Part shown: positions 27,519 through 39,157 of the stretch, in pieces
Layout: each line of letters opens with the position of its first letter
Numbering within the stretch: the first letter of the stretch is position 1
Assembly: GCA_013365325.1 (NCBI GenBank)
Contig: JABVXV010000024.1
Location: forward strand, 411,057-475,056
Direction of reading: 5' to 3'
DNA length: 64,000 nt
Source: Dipetalonema caudispina
Lineage: Eukaryota; Nematoda; Chromadorea; Rhabditida; Onchocercidae
Position numbers and translations under genes: made by a program
The notes under the pieces: model-generated
Seen by the model: only the letters and a program-made list of their open reading frames with translations
Database searches by the model: none
Told to the model about the DNA's origin: nothing

Positions 27519-30500
27519 TCATATTGGTAACCAGTTCTTCAGTCGTAACCCTTGATTATCACAGAAATGATCGGTATAGGGTATGCAGTTGAAGTACTCG
27601 CAATACACGCAATTGAAAGCGGATGGCCAATAAAACATAGCCAACAGAAAGATGAATAAACCAAGAGCGGTGGAAAGTGATGTGACCACAATTATTATTC
27701 GTCGGGCGCGATTATGACGCTTTGTTTGAATATATGGAAGTACAGCTGAAAATGTTGATTGTCACGCACATGTATGCTAAAATGAGTTTAGTTTTCAGCT
27801 ATTTTTTGCTTCATCTAACTACATTTGACGGGAGTTGTATGATAAGTTTCGATTATAAAAATCATAGCATGTAAATATGATTTGGCACATTAAAATAAAA
27901 AACAGATATACATCAAATGATATGTAAACCATGTGAGAAAGGGAACAACACGAAACATATGCAGTTATTTGATGACACTACGTTTCGACACCTCTACACT
28001 AAATAAATTAGAAAACTGACATACACAATTAACTTGAGGTAAACGTGAAGATGCTTGTAAATGCTTAAGGCAAATATGGATGATAGGGGCAGCCAAGAAG
28101 CATACTATATTTTATCATGGTAAAGATAATTCGAACTGCTCAGCAAAGTTCGGGAAAAATTTCGCAACAAAAAAATTTTGGTTAGTGAAAAATAATTTGA
28201 TAATTTTTTTCTTGTCACAAAACCACAGTAAATATAGCATAGTATAGATTGAGTCACCAAAATTTTGAAGCTTGAGTCAAACTAACGCACCTAAAGATAT
28301 CAGAATTCCGAAGATAAAGCCGAATAAATGTGCCCAATTATCAACCCACGGTAATGTTCCTATAGCAAAAAGCGCTATGGTAAATAAGCTCAATTGCATA
28401 ACTGCATGCCAAGGTCTTTCCAAGAGATTCCTAAAAACACAAAATTAACTGATAAGTATCAAAGAGATGTATACGTGTAAGCAATAATTAGTTTAAGCTT
28501 TTCTGACTTCAAAACTAAGCCATTTTCTTTTTTTTTTGCAACAAGCACCATTAAAATTCCATAACCCATAAAAATTGTAAATTTTATGCCTTTTGCAAGT
28601 TATAAAAAATTACCAGCTATAAAGCACATCGACGTACATCGTAGCAAACATTCCAACATGTGACCCTGCTGGACCAACTTCCGGCTGGAATATTCAATTG
28701 CATTTCTTACTTCCGAAAATTTGTAACATATGCATTCCAACATCACAACACTATCGAACGATTTTGTTGTTTTAAAAATGATCAAACCTTCACCGTCCGA
28801 CTATCTGCTTAATTACAATAATATTGCTTATATGTAATTTACTTACTTTATAAGGAACAAAAATTGCACCAGCCAGGTACCCACCAATGCCAGACACCAT
28901 ATAAAGAAATGCTACGCGCGCCCATCCAAGCAATTTCTCCAAATCCCTCATATAGAGCATTTGAATAAAAACTGTTAAAATGCAATGGATTATTCTGAAA
29001 AATATAAACTAGCACAAACATCACAAAACAAAGGGTTGCATTTACTTACTGTTTAAACTTTAAGTAGACGCACTAATTGAAAACAAATATCGAAAAACTG
29101 ACCCCGCATGTAGGAAAAGTGGTATAAATAGGCGATACCACTGATCTGGCTGATTTTTTCGTAAAAATGGAAGCATTCCGCATACTTCGCCCAAACATGA
29201 CACCTTAATAAATTAATAACAACAGTTCAAATTCTACGACATTAAAATTACTATATTGAAACAACCAACGATTAAAAAAGATTCAGGCCACTGGAAAGTA
29301 CAACTACCTAACATTTATTTAAAACTGGCTACTAATATATCTTACTTACTCTGAAATAAATATAAAAAAGACAATGAATGGAGAATTTAATTTAGGGACA
29401 AGTAAATAGTACCGAATCTATCCACTATTTTCGCCAAATAGTTGCAGTGATTTGATTTGACTACATCTGGCATTGTTATTAGCCGTCTTTTTTCATTTTA
29501 ATTATTAATATCGATTCTTTTTTGCCAAGAATATAACAATATAAGCTTCGTTTTAGACTGTGCCCAGAAAAACTGTCGTGAAACCATGCCTGCAGGCTGT
29601 TTACAGCCATACGAATAGTAGTGAAAAGCATTGGTAATGAAGGCAATTTTACCTGTGAACAAAGTGTTGCATTCTCGTGAAAATATCCTTCTACAAAATC
29701 ACAATAATCTCTAGTGGTTATACGACACTGTCCATGCAACTGTATGCAGCAAGGCCGGCCAGTAATTTCACATTGCATATGTACCACATTCTCGGGTACA
29801 AAAAGTGTTGTCCGTTTGCATATCTGTCGGAAAAAGTTTTTAAATACATTGCTCATCTATCCAATCACTATTCTCACACGAAAACTAATTATCAGTATGA
29901 TTTGCTGCTCTGTCATGCTAATCATTACTTTCATTAAATTCACCATGCTCAAACATAAAGCAATGTAACAATAGTAATAAACTTACAGGCCACTGCGTCA
30001 TATCATCCGGCCATTCGTACGGCTTCACGGAGACTGGATCCTCGCAATATCTGTATCACTTTCCTTTGATTTTTGAAACATATTTACGGAAATATTACCA
30101 ACATTTGATTAAAAATAATCAAAAACCAATTCATAAAGCACACCTAGGATCTTGACCACAAACAGCGCCCGAGACACGGCCTTCTGGACCCGGATTGTTT
30201 TCCTTCCATCTTGCTAGTGTGGCTATCAGTGACTAAAAGTTGAAAAAATGAATAGCTTAATGAGCAGAGTTCACATTTTTCTGATTAAAATACCTTTTTT
30301 TACAAGCATTACACACTACTGATTGTTAAACATCATTATAATTGCTCTTAAAATTCCCAAAGATTTTATTGATAATATTCTGTAATCGCTAAACTACTTT
30401 CTTTGTTTTTGCACTTTTTTCTTGGAAATCTCATGCAACACTTACCTTAGAAAGTGCATTACTGATTAGTCCTACCGAAAAAAGATTTTGAATGGGAGTT

Positions 30501-33500
30501 ACAAAACATGGATTATTGAGGAAAATTTTAAGGGCAACATAAGCACATGCATAACAGAGATGAGGGAAACTTATAGTAGAAAAGAAATTTTAATCAAAAA
30601 TAACATGAACTTATTAAAGGGCATAACATCTGAAATACCTTTGCTGTACAAAAAAAAGTAGGTTTAAAATAAAGAGAATTAAAAATTGTCCTGTCGCCGA
30701 ATCTCAATAAAACTAAGGTCATCATACTGTTCTCGGAGCATTTTGATGATGTAAACACAAAATTCAGTGGCTAAAAATTATAAAAAGCGAAAACGTCTAT
30801 TCTCACTGCACAAGTGGTAATATAAATTGTAAAACATACTGGGCAAGTACTCTGTCCAGTTTGAAAGCAACCAGTGCCATCATTATAAATACAACAGCCA
30901 GTTTCATTTTCTTCCTTGTGGTCGGCTTCAATTTGCTCAAAAATTCTTGGGTCTTCACGCATACAAGGTGTAAATTTAGCGCCCAGATGTATCAAATCAG
31001 CCTCAAAATTCAACGAACTTTCTAGCACTCAATATATACTGTTTATACGATATAAGAGACCTTTCAAACTAAACCAAGAATGACAGTACGTCCTTATCTG
31101 ATACGTGACTATATATGGTATTCTACTGGCAGCTATTGATCAAAGCTGTCAAATTATTCCGTTTATTTTCAACTAATACCTTTAATAGCCAGCTTACTGG
31201 TGGTGCATTTTACCAGCTTTCTTCAACTCTATTATAGACCTGTTATACCGTGAAATAGCCTCTGCGATTTTTGTAAGAATTAAATCTAAATTGGAATTTG
31301 ACAGGCAAACTGACTTCAAATTAAAAGTGAATACCAAAACTAATTTATATGACTGGAAGATAAAAACAGATAACTTAAACTTACAAATTTCGGTCCAAGC
31401 CAAATATTTTGCTGCACATAAACGCTGACCCTCTTCAAGGTAACAGTGGTATGCAGCACATCAGCTATCCTTTCCGTAAGACCGAATCCCCAAGGACCAA
31501 CTCCATAAGTGTACAAGCTGATTGCAGTAACAAGTATTTGAACTGTTGTAATCCAATAGGTAAAGAAAGGCCTCAAAATAAGAAAGGTGGATGAAAACTT
31601 TAAGTCCTTTAAAAGCAAATCAAACTTTGGTTGAAAAACTAACTCAACTCTCTCACATAGTTTTTAATCATTTCGAAACCAAATTATTTGACGCTAGCTT
31701 TGAGTTATTTTAAATCAGCTAATCAGACGTACCTACAATCAATATAAGTATCTTCATTCAGCTGATAAACATCCTTCCTATAGGCTCGCTGAAAATATTT
31801 CCGCCATATTCCAAAACCACCTCCAAAACGCCGACGGTCAGAAACACAATACTTCCTTGATTTTAACTCACTATGTATAGCCTAAAAATAACATCATAAT
31901 TCACATGAAACATAGTACGTTTTTTTTAGCCGTAAAACATAAGCTGTTGTCCTCTATGAATGAATTTCAATTATTAATTTGGATCTTCCGTTGAACTCCT
32001 AACATGCTTAGTACATAGAATGAAGGAACTTACTAGCATTCTATAAATACATTGACATGTGAAACGGAGTATGCCACTCAGAATTTTATCATTTTTCAAT
32101 AAACCATGCAGACATTTTGATGAAACAGCAGTATTTTAACTAAATGAACTCACATCCAACAGTAATCTCTTTCGTATTCTTCTGCAAGTTTCCACAGTTT
32201 CTTTGGTCTTTCTCTCATCAGCAGCTTGAATGTTTTGCAACCATCCCTAAAATAAATTGAAAAAAATCTAGTCCCGAAAATTTTTGAAAACTGTCATATA
32301 AGTCATATCATAAGAAAGACTTACTTTTGGGCTTGAAAAAGCATTGCTAAGGATGCAGACATTGCTGATTTCTCTTCAAGAATAATCAGCTTATTATGAA
32401 AGAAAACAAAATAGAGACTATAAATATTCAATTTCGAAAAGACTCGACAAAATATCTTCCCATTCCCTCTCACTAACTCTTAAACTTTAAAAAGAGATGT
32501 AAATTTTTAAACTATAAAAAAGTAGACAAATAGCTAAGATGAACAATCGAAAAGTCAAACAGTTACTGAATCATGAATAAATCTCAAAATATGTTACAAC
32601 GTACGCTTCAGACTGAATATTCATTTGTTTAGCAACCGAAGTGTTAATTAAGGACTTCTAAACCGCATTACGTTTTATCACCTCATATATTTTTGAAACT
32701 TACTTCAAAGCACTAATTAAAGAATTAGTCATAATCTGACTGTTACATACCAAAATACAAAAAAAAGGTTTTAAAATAAAAGCAATTTTCTTCACCTTCT
32801 ACTACTAATAAATCCTTTTTGCTCTATCTCATCTTTCTGATCCTCACTTACCCAAAAAAAGAAATAAGGTTAACGAGAAGAATAAAAAGAGAATGATTTA
32901 GCAAGTGCGGCAAAAACATACATGATTGAAATCAGTGAGTGTTTCCATATTGTTATCAAAGCATTTCTGTTTCAAATGCCTGACACGATGCCGAACTTGC
33001 TAAAAAGCAAACAAGCCAGAAAATAATCAAAAGGAAAGAAAAATGAGAAGGAATTGAGAAATTAAGAAAAGAAATTTATCCTAGAAATGCCGAAACACAA
33101 TAGTGCAACGAAACAGATATGATTTCAAGATTTCATTCGGGAGACTAAAAAGGTATTAGGTCAACGCAATGACGACTAAGATCTACGTACGAAGGCTTAA
33201 TACGATCAGTAGCACTGAAATTAAATAATTGTATGAAAGAGAGTACTTCCGGAAACAAACAGTATCCTGCTATTTACTTGCACAAATTACATGTTTCACA
33301 AAAGACCTGATTTAGAAGTTCCTGATAAATTCAAAATTCTTGAGAAATACTTTTTTGAATAATCACAAAATAATTTTCTTGTTCGGTTGTGTCGGATTTA
33401 AAAACACCTCTTTAAAAAGTTCGACAGAGAAAACTTTAAATTACGTGTACTACTTGGTTTTTGAAACGCTTCTTTATTGCATTAACAAATCTTAGATTGA

Positions 33501-34617
33501 AAAACAGGCTTGTATAAATAGGCTTCACAAAACTATTCCAAAATACATGCAAAAATCTCTTAAAGCTGCTACAAATATTTTTTTTACCTCTTCCGAATAC
33601 TGTGGTTGCATTCCCTGCACCACAGAACTATCGACACTGCGTCCTTCTTCACGCAGATTTCCCACATCGTCTTCCACCAGATCGTCTTCAGAGCAAAACT
33701 TAAACATAGCGAATTATGCGAAATCTTCAAAAATCATCATCCGTTTAGATCTCAAAAAGCTCGTTTCAACCCAAAATCAAATTCTGAAAAGATTCATCAA
33801 AATAAAAAGTGTTCACTTTGTTGGATATAGGATTATCTTCTATAAAAGAGCTATCGAAATTCAATCAATGCATGAAGAGCAGCATAGAGGAAACCTACCT
33901 TTTTATACCTAGTCACAGATAGAAATCTCCCGCCACATACTCCCTGGCAACGATGCATTCGCGAAGAATTCGTTCGCCCTTCTGAAATCAAAAAACTGAA
34001 TGTTTTTTGATTTCTAATTTTAATTTCTGTCATTTTTCTTGAATTCATTTTCATAGCATTTTCTAGCTGTAACTGCTAAATGATTATTCACTCTGCAAGT
34101 CCAAAAGGATTATACATTCTGTTAACATATACGACTTTCATGAATACTAGTCTAACTAATCATGGAATATATTCCAATTTACTTGTCTCTTATTCGTTTT
34201 AAATTTCAATTCTACCTTCCATTTTAGACTACTAATTTACATGATAGTTTAGGCTAATAAACTACTATTTTTCCTTTATTTTCTACTTTGATTTCATAAG
34301 CCTTTGCAAAAAAAATTTTACTTATGAAACATAAAATTATGCTCTTGTTAATCAACTCCCTTCGCAAACACAAAGGGGATATGAAAATTTTTAAAGAGGA
34401 AGCAAGATCATTAGAAATTAAAATATACAATTAAGAAATACCTCGTTCGGTATCGCGAATATTGGACGAAACTGTCGGTAAAGTATAATCAAAGAATACT
34501 TCATCCTTTATAGACTCTACACTTGACAATGGTACAGAACCCTAAAAATATTCTATAATTTACATAGAATGCTCATTCCCACTGAATTACTGAACCTGTA
34601 CTTTTCCATCTCTTCAT
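27519..34617 (-). CDS. Inactive rhomboid (iRhom) pseudoprotease, complete
   Basis: Exons, all phase-consistent: 34617-34591, 34541-34442, 33981-33899, 33698-33588, 32999-32922, 32735-32704, 32373-32325, 32246-32154, 31881-31733, 31571-31385, 31001-30840, 30232-30144, 30050-29987, 29823-29653, 29203-29103, 28994-28847, 28684-28614, 28430-28291, 27745-27519; about 693 residues. iRhoms are ER/Golgi membrane proteins that control trafficking of ADAM17-type clients. A cytoplasmic N-terminus (1-240) leads to CRPFFTYW and the first membrane segment (about 247-265), then the large Cys-rich iRhom loop with [37 protein letters not shown] and [11 protein letters not shown]. The rhomboid core follows ([34 protein letters not shown]). 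At the catalytic position the sequence is GPAGS instead of GxSG, so Ser is absent; the His-bearing NWAHLFG is kept. Shorter N-terminus than vertebrate iRhom1/2 (about 855). First exon (MKRWKSTGS) and the 34541 junction are the least certain parts. Confidence 0.93.
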
Positions 34618-34630
34618 ACTTTCTACTTTA
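34617..34630 (-). promoter_or_regulatory. Candidate trans-splice acceptor before the iRhom start
   Basis: On the minus strand taaagtag ends 5 bases before the proposed ATG, in the short spacer after the upstream gene's stop codon at 34767-34765. No matching donor lies between the two genes, so an SL acceptor is the simplest explanation. The polypyrimidine context is poor, which lowers confidence. Confidence 0.35.
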
Positions 34631-34764
34631 CCAGGCTCTAAGTTTCCAAATTTCAGCTCATCACTCAACAAGCAGTATGCACATATTAAAATTTTAAAGT
34701 GTTTTTAGTATTACTGATCGAATTTCGTTTCCATCAGTTTAAGACTTTAAGAATCGCAGCAAAC

Positions 34765-37700
34765 TTATGCCTTTTCTTCCACCGTTTCATGTTCAACAAC
34801 AGATTGTGCTTGAGCTACAACGGGAACTACAGGCGCATCATATCTTGTTAATTCTGAAGGCAGTAGAGGTTTCCTCTGACCAACAACTTCGCTTGGAAGA
34901 GCAACATGTGTAGCAGCTTTTACCTCTGACGAAAAATCAATTGTTGGACGATTCTGAAAATCGATTGCCTTCATTAATTCGGAACAGATTTTGGCCCATG
35001 TCAATCTAAGATATGATATGGATACTTTTGGGATAAAAATTCTGGATAAAACTGAATATCTTTCAAGATGCTCATCTTTTGAAGTAAAGAAACTTCAATT
35101 TCCTTTTCATTCTGCTTTTTAGGCTCATTCGTTGTATTCACCAACTTATGACCTTCGAAGTCAACTTCCACGACTGTAGGCATGCCATTTGCTATAACAA
35201 TAAATAAAATACTTTATTGAATCATCAAATTTATCAAGATTTCGATGGACAAAGATATGAATTCCAACAATTTGAAAATCCTTAGTTAATCTGAGGAACA
35301 GTAGAAATTTCAGAATCAACACCTATTATTTCTAGAGAGTTTCGAAAAATGATGGAAAATCCGAAATTATGGTGGAAGGATTGCTTATTTTCAATATTGC
35401 AATATGCAAGCAACATTGAAAGCTGAAATAAAAGCAACCAAAGACACGAAAATTCCTTGAACTGAAATTGCGGATGCAAAGAAGCTATCATATTAGTGCT
35501 GGTAAAAATCGCAACATTTCTAAAACCTCGTTGGAAATTATATCAAGTACAGTTAATGTTCGCAAAATTCAATCGAAGCATTATTCTTACCAACGAAAGT
35601 ATCCAGAGCTGATGGTCCAATTTTGATATGGGTAATGTTTCCAGCTTGTTGAACTGAAAATGGTGCAAAACTGCTGGATACTGATCGACCGCGTTTCACT
35701 GTAGCACAGGTCTTTTTTGGCCTCAGCGTCCCCCTAGAAGAAGAAAATAAATTGTTTATGTTCAAGATAAAAACACTGGAAATCATGGAAAAAGAAATGT
35801 TATTAGGGTACAGCTTTTAAATTATCCTTGAACACATTCAAACGTTAAAAAATGAACAGAAAAATATATATACATCAGTTAACATTAAAAAGCATAGCAA
35901 ACAGATAAGCTTTTATATATCAGCTTGACGACAATAAGACAATCACCAGCAATGTATTTAGCAAAAGCAAAAGTTAAATCCAATATTGCAAACAGGATTA
36001 AAAAATTAAAACTGCAACCTTTGTACCACAGAAGAAATTCTGTCATAAACCATCTTCATAACACTGTCACGTCGTTCGAGGTGTTGCTGAGTAAGTTGGC
36101 TTCCACAGCTTTCTACCGATTTGCTTCTAGAAAATGTTTCCTGAAAATTAATCATCTATAGTGAAAAAAAATTCTTGCTACTGAACAGCATAGTTAAAAA
36201 ACAAACTTTTCTTGAGAGTTTTTTTTTGAAGAATTGAAGAGAATTCAATAGTTCACCTATTACATTTTCTATCTTATAAATAGTTGTAACTTAGTCTTTA
36301 CTGTTCTTTTCCTACATTGTTTCAAAACTTACAGCAGCACCACTTGCAGATGCCATGAACGTAGCCTCACGTATTTCACTCTGTGGAGTGACACTTTTTG
36401 ATGGCGCTGGAACATCGCTCAGGTCATCTAGAACTGAAGCCACATATGCATTATTATCATTTTCACTATAATAATTTTAAAAGGCTCGAATTCTAAGGTG
36501 AGTATTCAAATTCCCGGAAGTTAACAAATTAATATAGCACTTTGAAAAAGTTGAAATAATATTCAAGGAATAATGTTATAAACAGGTCAGATTATTTCTT
36601 GATCTTATATTTGACTACAAGTAATTTTTTAATTCCAAATTCTGCTAATTAAAAAAAGAAACAGCTGTTATGCATCATTCTATGAATAAAACCACTGCTA
36701 GGCCTACCAATTCATAGATACGATCACTCTAAACATATATATCCAAGTGATGATTATTAAAATTATTATAACATGCTTTGTGGCCTTAATTCTCTGGTCA
36801 ATACATCTTCTTTCGGATTTCCATAATGTCTATAGATGAATCGCAGTCGGCGACAGTTCCATTTCTGATCGATAGGCACACTAGATGATGACTGACGGTT
36901 TTCTAACGGAACTCCGAAAAACTTTGCTGTACCGTTTGAGATAGTGTCCCGAATACTGAAACCATTGAGTTGTCTACCAGAAAAACATAACCAAGCCTTT
37001 CACACCCAAAATTTAGTTGGAAGTTCGGACAAAAAAATATGCATTTCTTGCCATCTGCAAGAGATTCAGGTATTTAGAATTTCTAAAGTATATTCAAATT
37101 CGTTGTTGAGTTTATTCCTTGAAAATACTCAAAATAGTTTAACAGCTATACAACAACTATGAACTAGGCTTAGATTAGGTGAAGTCCCATAGAAAATCCA
37201 AAGAACTGAACAAAATCGTAATTATTTGTTTTTAATGTGACGATACTTTATCTCGGAAGGGGAAAGGTTACACAATTAGTGGGATGGAGTGAAAGTGGAG
37301 AGTTTTCTTCAAAAGAATACACAAAACTATAGAAAATGTTTATCAGGCTTACCTTTGTGCACGACTTAAAGGTGGATGATTTCCGGATTCCTTTAACGAA
37401 TTAGAAGGTGACGGAAGAGATTGTAGATCCTGCAATTCATTTAAGTAGTAGTCGGTTAAACATAAAAACAGAAAGAAAATGTTAAACTATCTGTTTAATA
37501 ATTTATTTCTCTGATAATTATACTTTAAACTATGTGAATATAACTGGCAGCATTACTAATAAACTCATTACTTATTCATCTGTCTGTCTTTTTAAAGATG
37601 TATTATATGAAATAAATTATAGCGACTGATAGAATCTAAGGTTTTGTCCTCCTGAAATTCTATCATCATTTGGATTGCATCTATCAAACATGTTTGACAA

Positions 37701-37943
37701 AGGTTTAAATGCATATACCACCGGTGTAGAAACGAGGTAATCTGCTGGAGTGCTTAAACTCTTCATAAGCTTCTGTTGTGTCGACCTTGAACCTATATTT
37801 GCACCTTCCGACACATCACTCTCATCTCTTGTAGTAATACTTTTCAATGGCAGTGTGAGACGGGTACGATCAAGTCCATCAGACATCCTCGTTTTCCATT
37901 CAAATTCCTTAAGCTTGGAAATATCCTCAAAAATATTTGCATC
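34765..37943 (-). CDS. Unrecognised Ser-rich, mostly disordered protein
   Basis: I do not recognise this protein. Phase-consistent exons: 37943-37719, 37429-37353, 36465-36333, 36140-36019, 35733-35591, 35191-35053, 35005-34765 (stop), about 359 residues. Visible features are many Ser/Thr-Pro sites (SLPSPSNS, KSVTPQS), basic patches (TLRPKKTCATVKRGRS) and low complexity; only the ends (EFEWKTRMSDGLDRTRL, and LTWAKICSELMKAIDFQ) look foldable. No signal peptide or membrane helix. The start is unclear: the first exon opens at an acceptor, and the first in-frame Met is at 37886, so either an upstream exon exists or this is a trans-spliced start. The last junction is doubtful: the 47-base intron 35052-35006 has a weak GTTTTA donor, and two frames are open there. 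The stop lies 147 bases before the iRhom ATG on the same strand, suggesting co-transcription. Phosphorylated scaffold or adaptor would fit, but this is only a guess. Confidence 0.72.
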
Positions 37944-38515
37944 CTAATCAAATGATTAGACTAATCAGTGCAGTTTTATTCCGTATATCAAATGCACGTA
38001 GCATTAAAAAAAAAAAAAAAAAAGAATAATTTATGACCTTATGAAAAAAGAAGTTGACATATAACCTTTGTAGTAAAAATTTGAGTAAGAAAGGAAGAAA
38101 GAAAGAAAAATCTCACAAATTTTCTAATAAAATCTATGATTATTATTCAATGTTTGATTTGAAATATAATGGAAACTGTGAAGTGCTTGCTGAAATAATT
38201 GCATAAGGATAGATAAGTAAAAGAGATGAAGAAAACTGTTGAAAGGAATTTGCAGAAGTAACGGAAGAAAATAGAAAATGAGGGTATAGACGTCGAAAAT
38301 ACTATATTTAAGAGCAGACAAGGCTGAAAATGAATGCTAAGGCTATGATGGAACGCAGGATGATATCACTCTGTCAACAATGACTCATCTTAACCTTCAA
38401 CCTTTTGGTATGCTATGATATGGCCCGTTATATCTCGTATTCCTTGGTTTTATTTTTGATATGCACTTTTGTGGATATTGTTTTCTTCCCAAATTGTATT
38501 TGCTATCCTCTTCAC

Positions 38516-38537
38516 CATTATTATTATTATTATTATC
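38516..38537. repeat. ATT microsatellite
   Basis: About seven consecutive att units, flanked by degenerate tta/tca units continuing to about 38690. Confidence 0.85.
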
Positions 38538-39119
38538 ACTCTTACTGTCAAATACCATCAAAATTATCATTATCATCATTACGTCCTTTCTATCATAACA
38601 TAACCACTGTTGCTGTTATCATCGCTATCACTTACTTTCATTATACATTACTCTTGTTATCACTATCATATCGCTAATATCATCATGGTTGGTCATTTTA
38701 ATACAGTACATCTTTTCCAGTGAGTTAAAAAGTGATCACATTGTATTGATCAATCGCTAATATTTTGGAAATGTAAAAAGTCTTGGAACAGGAATTGTTT
38801 ATCTCACGCTGAGATGAAGACGCTGAAGTTGAAATGGTTTTACAGAAGTCGATATAATATCCGAATGCTATGTACCTACAAACCAAAGATACGAAAAGGT
38901 TAGCTTATATGATTTCGTGTCATTTCAAAAGGTAACCATATTGTTACATACTGTTAAAACAGTTTCTCAGCATATCATCGATTGATTTTGTGTCTATCCT
39001 AGTGATCGGTAAATTAAAGTAATTCACAAGTCATTTTGATTCATCAATTAATATTTACTTCTTGCTCGTTTCTTAGTTTGATACCAAAAAATGGGCCAAA
39101 ATTTCTGCACGAAGTAAAA

Positions 39120-39126
39120 GTTTCAG
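39120..39126 (+). promoter_or_regulatory. Candidate trans-splice acceptor of GFM2
   Basis: gtttcag ends 31 bases before the proposed start ATG at 39158, and no upstream exon was seen. It fits an SL acceptor, conditional on the tentative first exon being right. Confidence 0.3.
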
Positions 39127-39157
39127 TCCTGTAAGTTTTTTTCATTCTTCGACATTT

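Larger units (their letters stand above)
37944..39157. other. Divergent intergenic region
   Basis: This region separates the minus-strand Ser-rich gene from the plus-strand GFM2 and should contain both promoters. It holds a poly-A run near 38008-38021 and an ATT repeat at 38516-38537. The 90-codon plus-strand open frame at 38405-38677 overlaps the simple repeat and reads as low complexity; not called. No TATA box was noticed at either start. Confidence 0.55.

Noticed and set aside
31194..31403. 69-codon minus-strand frame in an iRhom intron, also a possible extra exon
   Set aside because: Choosing the ttttgag acceptor at 31002 joins the flanking exons exactly as in animal iRhoms, so no exon is needed.
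32581..32620. 8-base micro-exon (TCTGAAGC) that would also restore the iRhom phase
   Set aside because: The 32-base exon at 32735-32704 restores the same phase with a better donor and a plausible peptide.
38405..38677. 90-codon plus-strand frame upstream of GFM2
   Set aside because: Consists largely of degenerate ATT/ATC repeats translated as Tyr/His/Ser runs.
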